This document shows positions 22,401-32,989 of a stretch of 64,000 nt of DNA, piece by piece; position 1 is the stretch's first letter, and the number at the start of each line of letters is the position of its first letter. Made by a program: the position numbers and the translations under genes. The notes beneath the pieces are model-generated. The model made no database searches. It was given only the letters and a program-made list of their open reading frames with translations, and was not told the DNA's origin. This DNA is from Asparagopsis taxiformis. Lineage: Eukaryota > Rhodophyta > Florideophyceae > Bonnemaisoniales > Bonnemaisoniaceae. The stretch covers positions 1-64,000 of the forward strand of contig JALQPE010002295.1 in assembly GCA_030407315.1 (NCBI GenBank), in the 5' to 3' direction.

Positions 22401-25041
22401 ATATGCCTGTGTCATCTCAATGAGCAGCGATCTCAATTCCATTCGCAAATCATGCAGGAGAGACGCTCCGTTTTGATACCTTGTCATCGCATCTGAGGCT
22501 CTGAATGAAAGGATTAGAAACAGAGCAAATCCAGTCTCCAACAAGACGTTTTTGTCCACATCGATAGGGCTGCACCACTCCTGGCAACTCGAGGTGCGGC
22601 GTTCTTCCCCCCAAACGAAAGAGAGTCTATAAGAAATTAGAACTGTTGCAACCGACCATAACGTAACGGAAATTTGAGCAAGCCATGAGACAGACGGAAA
22701 ATATCTCATAGCATTTGCGAGGAGACCACCAAACGTTGGACGAAATTCTTCAGAGATTGCTATTCTTGGCGTCGTTGATGCGGTGGTGTGGATGAACTCG
22801 TCACTGTAACTTGACTTATGCACAATACTTGCAGGTCCAGATCTTGTTTCATTGTATACGTCATATACCAAATCTCTCAATTCCGCACAGAGATCATCCA
22901 GCGGGATGTCATTGGCATCGTAACCAAATGGATCTGCAAGCTCGTCCCCCATAATAAGAAGTTTGATGATGGAGTATGCAACTGGTGGCAAAAATAAGAA
23001 AGCGAGAAAGCCATCATGTTGTACGAATACTAATGGCAATAACGCAAGCCAAAAAGACCGCGAAAACGTGCAAATGAAGCGTGAATGAAGGGGATATCGG
23101 AATATTTCGAAGTGCGTGGCATTCATTGAGAATCTTCTCTGTTTCCCAGCAGGTCATTATCATTGAAAAGATTGAAACATTGACGGGACGCTTCTTCGAG
23201 AGCAATGTATCTTCATCCTGTTTGTCCAGACTGTTAATATAAGCATATATGACGCGAAAACAGTATGCAACATAATTTGGATCTTCCGAGAGCGCATCAA
23301 TGTCCTCTGGAGCTAGAATACCCTCGAAATCTATAACATCTCGACAGTGACGAAGATGTTGCTTGCATGCGTACGGAAGGGCGGCAATGTGAGAGAATAA
23401 ACGCTCTATATCTCTGTCGTGCCATGTACCCGTTTTGCACAAAAAGCCCGTCTGAAACAGCAGCCTATTCAGGCATGATTTGAGCGATATCTGCCAGAGC
23501 TGTAAGCCTGCCCAATATCGATCGTATACGTCATTGATCCAGAAGCCCATAAGCAGGAAAACACCCAGACCTACATACGACGTAGTTGAAGAGCTCGCAG
23601 GCATATACACGCACCACCATCGACAAACACGGTCCGGTGGAGAAGATTGATTTTGTGCGATGTGTCGTGTGACGAATACGACAGTGGATAACCATGCTAG
23701 AAAGATCCCCATGGCTATAAACAATATCCTTTGCAGGCGGTCACAAACGGCTGACAACATAAAACGTATGAGACGACGTACAAAACTTGGTTTCTTTGTA
23801 GTGTTTAGTTCTTTGGGTTGACGTTCGGTTTCCAACCATTGGGGCGTATTATGGTCAGCTCTGATGAGGTCGAAAAGTCTGCGTTCATGAAGACAATATG
23901 CGTCCATAATATTCAACGCGGCTTGGCTAGCCAATGTGTTCAATTTCATATCCTGAATATCGTACCCAAAGGGGTCATTGAGTGCCATTGCAACAATGAA
24001 AAGCATTCCGACCCCATATGTGATAAGTACCGCCCACAACGCAGTAAACCTGCATGTAAGTACAAGACATGCACGGTCAGATGTACGGATGAGTGATGTA
24101 CGGGACATCGAAGATACAATGGGAATCACTTACCATCCGCTAGTTTGAATCAACGCAAGCGGCAGAAAGAAGAGCCATATGTACAAGAATATTCGCAAGT
24201 GATTGACGTACCCAACAGCAGGATGAAACTCGGCAATGCGCATCATGCAATTGGCGGACAAGTCAATTGAATCGATAAGGCGGACAGCAAAAAAACTGCC
24301 AGCTTTTCCAGAGGGACTGGACTGCGCGGCTGGTTGAAAACCAGCATGTGCATCAGTTTCTGAGCATGTAAAGTAGGCTCTGACCACGCGCATACAATGA
24401 ATGTGCATATCATCAGACTGGATAATATCGCGCGCATCATGTGAGTGTAGCCAGCTGTCAATCTGGAGGGATTCTCGCTCGCGGCGCAGCATCATTTTAA
24501 GGGCAACAGGATAAGCCATTAGATGAGCGACAATTCGGTCTGTGTCGCCTGGATGCCAGGTGCCTGCAGGGTAGAGTTGGATTAAATGTCGGACGAGGGT
24601 TTCAATTTGTGATGTAAGTTCATACCAGTGGACGAGCGCCTCTCTGTGTCTTCTGGAAGCTTCACGAATGAAGAAGCCTAGCAGAACGAAGAGAGCCCAA
24701 CCAACGCCGTACACCACCGTAGAAGGGAGGAGAAAGTGAGAGGTCCAATATGGGACAGAGAGGGTGCTGTATGATTTGTCACCGACGAAGTAGGCGACGA
24801 AAGTTATTGCAATTGACCAAATTGTTTGAGAAATGAGCATGCGAACTGGAATTGAACGAATGAGTAGCGGGATAGGATTGGTTGTGTGTGGCGGCTCAGG
24901 CGGGCCGGAGCCAAGAGTTCCGGTGCGCGCAGAGTAGGTTAGCATGGAGGAAATTGCGGCATGTGCAAAGGTTGGATAGGATCGTGAGGGGGAGAACGGA
25001 GCTTCCGAGTCGGGCTTTCGGGAAGCATTTTCAGACGGCAT
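19405..25041 (-). CDS. Five-unit concatenated bestrophin (UPF0187-type) anion channel
   Basis: Bestrophins are membrane anion channels built from five subunits. This gene reads as one protein of about 1,750 residues containing five bestrophin units. Each unit has hydrophobic segments, a cytoplasmic helix motif (GTWHPGDTDRIVAHL ~24,550; GTWHDRDIERLFSHI ~23,420; GVWHKNDKERIVAHL ~22,385; GTWHKGDHERVLSHL ~21,218; GSFHKGDSERIAAHL ~19,990) and a terminal PFG motif (DPFGYD ~23,975; DPFGYD ~22,925; DPFGHD ~21,885; QPFGSD ~20,545; DPFGTD ~19,507). Units 1-2 and 2-3 share uninterrupted frames across their junctions. Four GT-AG introns keep the frame. Single-base shifts occur near 23,065 (T5), 22,065, 21,865 (A6) and 21,570. 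No stop, promoter or new start separates the units. The ATG at 25,041 gives MPSENASRKPDSEAPFSPSR. Confidence 0.8.
20579..20665 (-). other. Bestrophin intron 4
   Basis: Donor GTAAGT, acceptor TTATAG, 87 nt. The 49-nt exon between introns 3 and 4 encodes GWFSILWVPIIAYGFI. The next exon starts with MYAIAHELQQPFGSD and runs into unit 5. Confidence 0.8.
20715..20811 (-). other. Bestrophin intron 3
   Basis: Donor GTATGT, acceptor TTGCAG, 97 nt. It lies at the same place in unit 4 (ETTG/GWFSILW) as intron 1 does in unit 1, which supports unit duplication with the intron or recurrent gain at that site. Confidence 0.8.
21358..21437 (-). other. Bestrophin intron 2
   Basis: Donor GTAAGG, acceptor TTGTAG, 80 nt. 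The join gives IGFPAFMLLGF inside a membrane segment of unit 4, equivalent to ALFVLLGF in unit 1. Confidence 0.8.
24050..24133 (-). other. Bestrophin intron 1
   Basis: Donor GTAAGT, acceptor ATGCAG, 84 nt. It splits the Trp of the QTSGW/FTALW segment, and splicing restores it. Confidence 0.85.
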
Positions 25042-26550
25042 TAGAACGCAACAGAGGTGCAGATGAGGGAAGCGTTTGCAGGTACGAAGTTAGGTGACAT
25101 GTGCGAATTGAAGATGAATGAGGATATGGGGATCAATGAAAAGGAGTGTGCACGACATCGCACAACGATGCATCTGACTCAGGGCTATGCCACTATGTAT
25201 GGCTGGAATGTTGAGGGCGAAGCCGCAGTGAATTAGAGAGGGTGCGGATGACGTTGATCCTCCTTGCACAACATTTAGTCATGACGATGACAGTGGTGGG
25301 AATCTGTGAGGGAAGACGCATTTGAGAGCGGAGAGAATATCGTACTGTAGAGATGCGCTCATGTTGCCATTGACCAAAATGGAAAGTAATGCGCTCTTGT
25401 TGTACCAAGAGGCGCAGCGAATAGGAGGCGCTGGGGCATGTGAAACTTGGCGTGCTGGCATTGGGTACTTTCTCGTTGATCCTTATTCATGCCGCGTGTA
25501 ACATAACCTACTTATCGTCAACACATGGTAAACAATGAGCTTTGTCACGATTACACGCGAACATTGCATCTCTATACGTTCCTTGATATGCGTCTTATAA
25601 CCTGCCACACCGGCCCCGTGAATGACACAAAGCCTAGACTTGGTTCAAATTTGTTTAAAAATCATGTTTGCGCTACCAAGTCGTCTTTAAACAAGATGCA
25701 TGTTTGCACTTCCAAACATTAGCCTCTCTCAAATTCCACTGTTTTGATTGTATCCCTCTCCCGAACACTAGTTGCCATCAAGGTGTATATATTGCAATTC
25801 ATCGTGTTGAATCAATGTTATCGTCCAGCCATAACGTCTGCCAGAAACAATAGTGTCATATTCGAAACAGCACATTTCTACTCAGTTTACAGGCAAAGAT
25901 TCATGGCGCCTATGACGCGTATGGTGTCATTTTTTGTGAACTGATTCATTGCATAGACCTCAGTCCTTCTCTCTCTTTTCAGTCCACGTGTAAGATTCCC
26001 TCTACATTCTATCAATGCTTCCACCAACTTGTATGGCGGCATGTACTGAATTTTATTCCAGAAAGAGCAGATGCACATAAAGCCTATACGTGCAGGAAAT
26101 CAATTACGATTTTGAAGTACACTTGCAATAAGTGCACAGGAATTACCTCTTCAACAACTCGAAGATATATGATTTGTAAGAGATGGAAGCAATAGATTTC
26201 CTCGTGTACATGACTTCTTGTTGAATAGTCTGTTGTCAACAAACAAAATATTATGCTCCTTGAATGTGATATTAGTGTCTTTTGTCCCAATTGGAACAAC
26301 TTCGCCTTGATAACTTTCTAAAATTCCGTTGCGTGTCAGCTTAAAGGGAGGCTTGAAAGAGTCGAATAGTAACCATGAAATAAGTCACAAAAACCATGCT
26401 CAGCATATGTTAATTCTGTTCCAGTGTGAAATAGTGAAAACCTGAAATTCTATCATATCTCTTATTATAATCAGACTTTTTTGAGAGGTAATTTACCAGC
26501 GTGGCTGCTATATCTGTCGAAATGGTAGGCACAAACTTACAGTAGCTGAT
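25042..26550. other. Intergenic region upstream of the bestrophin gene
   Basis: No gene is supported. It is AT-rich, and the first 200 bases or so upstream of 25,041 would hold the bestrophin promoter; no clear TATA box is seen. Confidence 0.4.
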
Positions 26551-26966
26551 ACCCAGATTAAGATTACTGTAATTCGTACTGGCCGCCGCCGGTGGAATAG
26601 CCACCGACGGCAGCACTCGCCCGCTTCTAATAATATACCTCTGCTCACCCCTCCCCTCGGGAAGAGAGGGCAGAGAGGAATAGAACATTGAATCAACTGG
26701 TCTGACACGCAGTCGGGACCGGGTTGGTAGTTCTTACGCTTAAGCGTGACCCCTTCCATTACCCCCAATCATCCTCTACCAACTACTCCCGTACACACGC
26801 AATTCCATTTCGCTCAACTGAAACAGACTAGCCCGCGACTAACATCTGGCGCATTCCTTTTCCTCGTGGTGGCTAGGTTCCGCCATGGGAATTCGTCCAC
26901 GTTGACTTTAAGGGCGGTGCTTAACGACAATCCGGATTTTGTATCGCACTGCCGTAATTTTTGAAG

Positions 26967-27251
26967 ATGTCGGTCGCTTCCGCTCAAAACGATCGCTCAG
27001 CCGAATGGAAGAGACTGCTAATGAAGGCCGAAAGTATTTCGGATCGCTTCGATACGAATGTCGCCTTCAGGGAACCTTCTGTTGATACGTTAAATTGGAA
27101 CAAGCCCGAAGCCGCCACAACACCGGAGTCCATAGGAGATGAAATTCGCGCGACACTTCCGAAGGTTCAAGATGTTTTCTCATTAGAGTTTGTACTAAGA
27201 CAAAGCTTCCCAATCCTCATGCTTAAGAGGGTGGCAGATTTTTACGGATGA
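26967..27251 (+). pseudogene. copia-2 N-terminal gag fragment
   Basis: The ATG at 26,967 starts MSVASAQNDRSAEWKRLLMK. The frame stops at 27,251 and is followed by about 500 bases without a long frame, so it is probably broken. The assignment as gag rests on position only. Confidence 0.35.
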
Positions 27252-27775
27252 ATTTCACTCATAGAAGATATCGTCCCCTTACTGGACATCGAGTCCCTCA
27301 GGAGCCGGGAAGCTATGATATATGCATGGCTTGATCACTTGATGAACCCGTCTCTCGATGGAGTAACAAGGATGATAGATCTTTATTGGACTGTACAATA
27401 TCCCACTGGGGCAAACTAGCAGCAAGGAACCCCGGGATCAAGAACTTCAGCAGCACCGGCTGGAATTCTCGTCCAATCTCCGATAAGGCACAAAAACTAC
27501 ACTAATGTGATAGATGCTACAAAAAGCACGGAAATGATGCCTCATGGGTCTACTCCGACCCACCAGCCAAGGACATCATCAACTCCCACCGAATCCGTTC
27601 CGCATGTACGAAATGAACGAGCACAAAAAGTATCAACCAGGTGCAAGATAGATCAGGAAACACAAGCTTCTCGATAGAAGACGTGAACAATCCCAAAGCG
27701 CAACGCAATAACAATCCAGGTCATGTGTGCGCGCATTTCTAATCTGGTAATGACTCTCACAGGAAGGCTTCGGCG

Positions 27776-28846
27776 GTGTCTGCACATTTTCGAGACAGAA
27801 ACTTTACCGGCAGTAAGAAACAATCAATTCACCTAACAATAAGGGATCTTAACGTCTTTGCGAGACAGTATGAACCCTCTACACATCAGAAAAGGATGTT
27901 TTTCGTTAACGCATTCGCGGGATCTGCTCGCGACTATTTCTTCGACAATTGCCGAGACGATATGTCGTTTGATGAACTCGTCAAGGTTATGGTCAACGAG
28001 TTTGACAGTGATGATACACAACTGGCTGTTAACTTGGAACTAGAATGCATAACCATCGAACGAGTCATGGCGGACAACGACATTACCGAAATGGACACTG
28101 GACTCACGATGTTCGTGGAAAAGATCAATACCCTCGCTCCACAATGCCCTCCGCATTTCCGTTCCGACACAAACAAGACACGATTCTTACGTCTTGCGGT
28201 CATCCGACAAGAATGGTCAAGGCCAGCATTCAGCCAAAAAACGACGTCCCGATATATCTTCAACGGCCTGGTTACCGCCCTGCGCGAACAATTACAACTA
28301 TGTGAAGAGCAGAAAGAGATTTCCAAACCGGTAAGGACCCTATACCAGCGCTATGGTAGAAGTACCCGTTACATCTCGCGTCATGGACGTGGAAAAACCG
28401 ACAATAAACCATTTACAGTGAAGAATACCTTCAACAAGGATGGAAAGCGTATGCGCTGTCGCCTCTGCCATTCAGAAGAACAATTCGCTAATAAATGCCC
28501 GCAGGGATCCTACAAGAAAAACGTTCAAGACAAGTTACGCACTGGCGTCCCTTCGATTCACATACTTTCCGAACTGGTTACACACTTGGATTCGACATCA
28601 ATAAACGGAAAGGACCAGGTCAGCAATGATTGCGCACATGGCGAAAGTGAGCTATACACGTTAAACGCTTTGGTTCATGGTAACAATGAAGAACCAGACC
28701 GTGTTACAGTTTCTGGTGAGTCATACCTTGCGCAAACAGCAGACATGGCCAACGCCACGCACCACATCGCTACCCAAATGGAGAACTGGGAGGAAGGTTC
28801 ACCTGTAGAAGAACGGAATGGCGTCGGTAACACGTATTTTCAGTAG
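27776..28846 (+). CDS. copia-2 gag (capsid and altered zinc knuckle)
   Basis: The frame begins MSAHFRDRNFTGSKK (the printed start codon is GTG, so the true start may be upstream). The capsid-like part includes MFFVNAFAGSARDYFFDNC. Near 28,455-28,500 there is CRLCHSEEQFANKC, which has the three cysteines of a CX2CX4HX4C knuckle but Gln where the metal-binding His should be. The rest is acidic. It is the longest intact frame of this element. Confidence 0.5.
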   Translation: MSAHFRDRNFTGSKKQSIHLTIRDLNVFARQYEPSTHQKRMFFVNAFAGSARDYFFDNCRDDMSFDELVKVMVNEFDSDDTQLAVNLELECITIERVMADNDITEMDTGLTMFVEKINTLAPQCPPHFRSDTNKTRFLRLAVIRQEWSRPAFSQKTTSRYIFNGLVTALREQLQLCEEQKEISKPVRTLYQRYGRSTRYISRHGRGKTDNKPFTVKNTFNKDGKRMRCRLCHSEEQFANKCPQGSYKKNVQDKLRTGVPSIHILSELVTHLDSTSINGKDQVSNDCAHGESELYTLNALVHGNNEEPDRVTVSGESYLAQTADMANATHHIATQMENWEEGSPVEERNGVGNTYFQ

Positions 28847-29094
28847 GGCGTCTGAGTCCCGCGTCTGCTCGCATGCACCCTATTAGCTGATCCGCGCCTC
28901 ATCGTACGATCATCCCAAGATGCAAGCCCATTGCGGAAAATGAGGTGACGATCAAAGTTTCACTAGCAGAAATTGGAAAAAGAGGAAGATCGGCGAGGAG
29001 ACCAGGTTTCTGAATTGACACTGGTGCCCCAGCCTCTGATATCGGATTCCCGGAACTGAGACGCATATCGAGTTTCACTCGACACCGTTCGAAG

Positions 29095-29785
29095 ATGAGG
29101 AACTCGACGAAACGTTTTCGATTCACCGATGCAACGTTCGAATCACTCGGGAAGATATTTTTCCCTCTGGCCACGCCTAGTGGTTGTTTACCAATCCACC
29201 TAGAGCTCGATGTGGTTGCAACAGATATACCAGCATTGCTCGGTCTCGATTCCATGGACAGGTATGGGTTATTTCCACGAACAGTTTGCGATGAATTCGT
29301 CAAGTGTACCATACAGGAAAATTCCACCGGAGGTGACCTCAGAGTCATTGAAGACTAGACTGTACCGGTTATCCGTTATGAAGGACACATATACGTCGAG
29401 ATGGCTCTGCCAATCCCGGTATTTTACGCGCAACAGCAGTTGACGAAGTTACACCGGCAGTTCTGTCATCTATCAGCGGAAAAATTGTATCGCTTATTGC
29501 GTAAAGTTCGCCCTGAAGAAAAAAAAACCAGAAAAGCTGGAACAACTGAAAGAACTACTAGTTAAGGATCAAATCTCCAGGGTAGTACCCTGGAGATGTG
29601 ATACTTGTCAAAGGATCCAGCCTCCTCCGACTAGGTTTCGTGTCGCACTTGGCGCAGAAGACGTACGATTTAATGAGGAGATACTCATGGACATTGTAGT
29701 ATACGTAGCAATTCCGAAATTGCAATTATTTGCGACTTTCCGCGGAATTCGAATTTCAGCGGACTTGAGCGATAACAGCAATGTA
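29095..29785 (+). pseudogene. copia-2 protease end and integrase start, truncated
   Basis: The first frame ends with a retropepsin C-terminus (ATDIPALLGLDSMDRYG). A second frame near 29,430-29,520 gives the pre-integrase LTKLHRQFCHLSAEKLYRLL, and the cysteine pair CDTC with PPTRFRVALGAEDVRFNE follows near 29,600-29,680. Homology ends near 29,785. A 25-base foldback interrupts the zinc region at 29,573-29,597. Confidence 0.55.
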
Positions 29786-30651
29786 CGAGCATTGCTAGCG
29801 CGTGCGCGCGCGCAACCGGCACACGTGTGCAGCGAACGGAGTGGCACGCGGCCAACGGACCAACGGGTCCACACGCGCGACCCAAAAGGTCCTTTCCCAT
29901 TCGGGGACGTCACGAACAGTGTTTACACTGTAATGCGATACCATCGTGGCTAAATAGGTATTGGTGTCGTGCCGGGAGGGAAAGGGGACAAGCATCGAAC
30001 GAGCAACGGCTCTAGTCTACGACTGACTCTCTACGTTTTACGTTTACGTTTCGACCTAGCGAGGTTTTCGTCTCCGTTGAGCTGCGCACTCTCTACCTGC
30101 TGCCACACGCGAGGCTGATCGCATGTAGTGCCATCGGGCTTGATCGAGAGCGCCTCCGGTGACGTGCCACCTCGTTTAGCAAACGTGAACCACGCGTGGA
30201 ACGTTGCGTCTTGACGCCCGTGTCTACTTGCTAACCTACTCTACTCTATCCTTTTCTACTTTGCTACCAATACATTCAAACACCGGCGGGTGGCACTGTT
30301 CGTTTGTTTCGTTCGAAGGACACCGTGTCCATATCTCGTACCAGCTACTTCTTCCCGAACCGAACTACTTCCCACACTGGTCTCTCGACGATGCTACGAG
30401 AAAATTGAAACCATCGAGATTGAGTGCTTTACGTTACGAACAGCTACGATCTAAGAGACGAACAGTCTATGAATTACGCTATGTAGAATTCAAGCAAATC
30501 GCCCAGGCAACCGTTGCCAACGTCAGCGGACGCCGAAGCCGACGTGGCCTTGTCAGCAGAAGCGATCTTCGCGACCGATCGATCTATCCCAACGGATATC
30601 GAGGCGATCGGTCTACTACCACGCACGGTAACTCCGTTCGAGTCCTTGAGT

Positions 30652-31480
30652 ATGGACCCCGCAACGCGCGGTAAGCTCGAGCAAGGGAACGTGGCTTCCA
30701 CGGCACTGCGTGTAGTGTACGAAGACCTTCGGGGTCACATCGAAAGGGCGAGCGACGCGGCCGTCGACGAAGCCGTAAGGCAGAGACTCGGAGTCTCGGA
30801 GCGCGAAGCTTCTGCGTTATGTGAACGCTCGGCTACCCTCGAACGGGAAAACGAATGCTTACGAAACCGCCTCTCCGCCGCGGAGGGAAGACTCGACTCG
30901 TTTGTCGTAGTATTTAACGAAATCGTCACCGGACGTTCCGCTCCGCCGAGCGGAAGCGATCCGAATTACGAAGAAGGCTCGCGTGCCTATAACTCGCAAT
31001 CCTCCCCGGCCGTTCCGGGAGGATACCTCTCAACATCTGGACCTACAACCCCAACGACGGTTGGAAGGGGGCGACAGTGCAACGAGCCATCGCCGACCCC
31101 GACGTGACGCCACGAAGGCAATTACGTTTTCACGATACGCCAGACCACGCGCGGTCGGCGAATGCAGAACGAACTGCACAATTCGATACGAGAGCTCCCA
31201 CGCCACGCGAGGCGTACATTCCGTGGCTGGGTGCGTTCGGTACGACGGACACGCGAGTCCACGAAAACGAACGTGCCGACGCGGTACGTTTACCAGGGAA
31301 CACCCTTGGTCCGGCTTGCCACGCGTTGGCAGACCACACGACAATGCTCGATGCATTCGCGAACGTGGTATCGTACCGCATGTACCGACTTAACGACGTA
31401 CGCGAACATCTCTACGTGAACGAGAGTCAAAGCGTGCACAAGCTCAAGCGTAAGCTTGAGGGACTTTTCCCTACGTTAAA
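30652..31480 (+). pseudogene. gypsy gag, N-terminal part with coiled coil
   Basis: An open frame from about 30,514 (first ATG 30,652) contains a strong coiled coil (ASALCERSATLERENECLRN). Gag-like sequence then continues in a second frame from about 31,077 (VHKLKRKLEGLFPTLKLFSG). A 60-base palindrome at 31,481 ends that frame. The join to the next gag frame is therefore disrupted by a frame change and a foldback. Confidence 0.55.
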
Positions 31481-31540
31481 GCTGTTCTCCGGCCGGAATC
31501 TGATTACGTTAACGTAATCAGATTCCGGTCGGAGAACAGC
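31481..31540. repeat. 60-bp foldback palindrome inside gypsy gag
   Basis: Two 30-base arms without spacer, centred on GTTAAC at 31,508-31,513, with one mismatch. It separates two gag frames that would otherwise be nearly continuous. It could be a replication or template-switch scar, a DNA hairpin or an assembly artefact. Confidence 0.9.
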
Positions 31541-31544
31541 AACG

Positions 31545-32906
31545 TTGCTCGGATTCCTTGCTCAAATACGTGATGGGTTCAGCACACTCGGAGTGTGCGA
31601 AGGAGTGGCAGTACGCGCACTGCACTTCTTTCTCGGAGACGCCCGACGGTTCTACGATTCCCAGTGTACGACTGGCGTGATCACGACTGATCCATCGAAG
31701 AGGTTCTCGTGGCCTCACGTAATCAACGCGTTGATTAAACGATACCTGCAAGACGACGTGCTGCAGGAGGCCTACGAAAAGGTTACGATGATCACGCAGA
31801 ATCCTAACGAGGACGAGAATCAGTACGCTGATAGGCTCGATACTGCCACGCGGGCATGCAACTACGTGTTTACGGATCTACTCCTCGTTCACCACTACGT
31901 GCGTGGTTTACTGCCCTCGACGCGGGCAGCCGTGACGGAACGACTCCGGTCACTCCCCGAACGAGAGAGGAACGACCTCACCGATGTGAGACGACTGGAA
32001 ACGGCCGAAGGAACGACCTTTCGTGCACGTACGGCAGCTGTCGCGTCAACCGCGAAACCGAAAGTGCGGTTTCCGGTGAAGCCTACGTTGGCTATTTCCG
32101 ACCAAGAGTCGAGGAAGTTCGCGGACTACGACGAGTCCGCGTACTTACGAAATGAACGGGCTAACGAGCCCAACTACTACGATGGTAACCCGAACATCCC
32201 CGCGAGGGATGATGACGACGTATCGCTCGCAGCGGTTCACGATGCCGAGAATCTGGAGGCGATACTTTTAACGAATGGGCCGCAGCCCAACGAAAAGAAA
32301 ACGGCAAGCGAAAAGCCGGACGAGCTCGAAGCTCGATTGAACCGTCCATGCGAGGACGTGCCGAAGCTCACGAGCGAGCAGACGCCATTAGCGCATTCCG
32401 TAATCCCGAATGATTACTGGACGCTATCGTGTTGGTCATGCCGCGAAGATGGCCACTCGACGTTTACGTGTCCGCGTTTGACGCCAGATCAACGGATCTT
32501 TTTCGTGTACAAATATTACCTCTTCCACGTGAAGAGCAACCCGCGCCAAGCTGAATATTTCCGCCAACGAATGGCCAAACGGAACCAGGAACGACCTGGT
32601 GAGCGAGGGAACGTGAACCCGCGGAGGTACGGCGCGCCGTCTACGATACTCCGAAATCCCACTCGTGACAGGGGAAGGCCCTTCGACAGGCGCCGCGGCG
32701 ACTTTCGTAATGATCGACGTGATCCTCGCCCGTGGGCGAACGAACGAAATGGCCAGCGTAATGGCCGCAGCGGAGTCTACGTGACGACTTCCGCTGACGA
32801 AACACCACTCGAGGTGGGAACGAGTCACGATGACGAACGAGCTTCGTGGGATCACGATGACGACGAGTCGAACGGCCTCGCGCCGGGAAACGACCAGGCG
32901 ATGTAG
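31545..32906 (+). CDS. gypsy gag, capsid and nucleocapsid part
   Basis: This is the retrotrans-gag region (FLGDARRFYDSQCTTG, then YADRLDTATRACNYVFTDLL), about 450 residues, ending in a nucleocapsid with an intact knuckle CWSCREDGHSTFTC (CX2CX4HX4C, ~32,430-32,472) and an Arg-rich tail. It forms the particle and binds element RNA. It continues from the frame upstream of the 31,481 palindrome. Confidence 0.7.
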   Translation: MLGFLAQIRDGFSTLGVCEGVAVRALHFFLGDARRFYDSQCTTGVITTDPSKRFSWPHVINALIKRYLQDDVLQEAYEKVTMITQNPNEDENQYADRLDTATRACNYVFTDLLLVHHYVRGLLPSTRAAVTERLRSLPERERNDLTDVRRLETAEGTTFRARTAAVASTAKPKVRFPVKPTLAISDQESRKFADYDESAYLRNERANEPNYYDGNPNIPARDDDDVSLAAVHDAENLEAILLTNGPQPNEKKTASEKPDELEARLNRPCEDVPKLTSEQTPLAHSVIPNDYWTLSCWSCREDGHSTFTCPRLTPDQRIFFVYKYYLFHVKSNPRQAEYFRQRMAKRNQERPGERGNVNPRRYGAPSTILRNPTRDRGRPFDRRRGDFRNDRRDPRPWANERNGQRNGRSGVYVTTSADETPLEVGTSHDDERASWDHDDDESNGLAPGNDQAM

Positions 32907-32989
32907 GTCACGAGCCACCCACATCGCCTGAACCCTTACGTGAAAGGGGGACGACTGACATCGATGATTGGTCCTCCGCAGGCTCACTG

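Larger units (their letters stand above)
26700..29785 (+). mobile_element. Truncated copia-like retrotransposon (copia-2)
   Basis: Gag-like, protease C-terminal and pre-integrase/integrase segments occur in copia order and resemble copia-1 (LLGLDSMDRYG against LIGLDVLDQLE; LTKLHRQFCHLSAEKLYRLL against LLKLHRGFQHPADERLLKLI). After the first part of the integrase the sequence changes abruptly near 29,785 to the GC- and AACG-rich gypsy DNA. Integrase core, RT and RNase H are missing. The simplest reading is that the gypsy element or its flank inserted here. A TTGGTAG word near 26,723 could be a primer-binding site; LTR borders are unresolved. Confidence 0.65.

Noticed and set aside
19405..25041. 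Tandem array of separate bestrophin genes
   Set aside because: Unit junctions lie inside continuous frames or in-frame introns, and no start, stop or promoter lies between the units. The remaining doubt is stated in the finding.
29786..30500. 5' LTR of the gypsy element
   Set aside because: I looked for a match to 37,636 onward (TGATGCGTGC) and found none, so no LTR pair is claimed.
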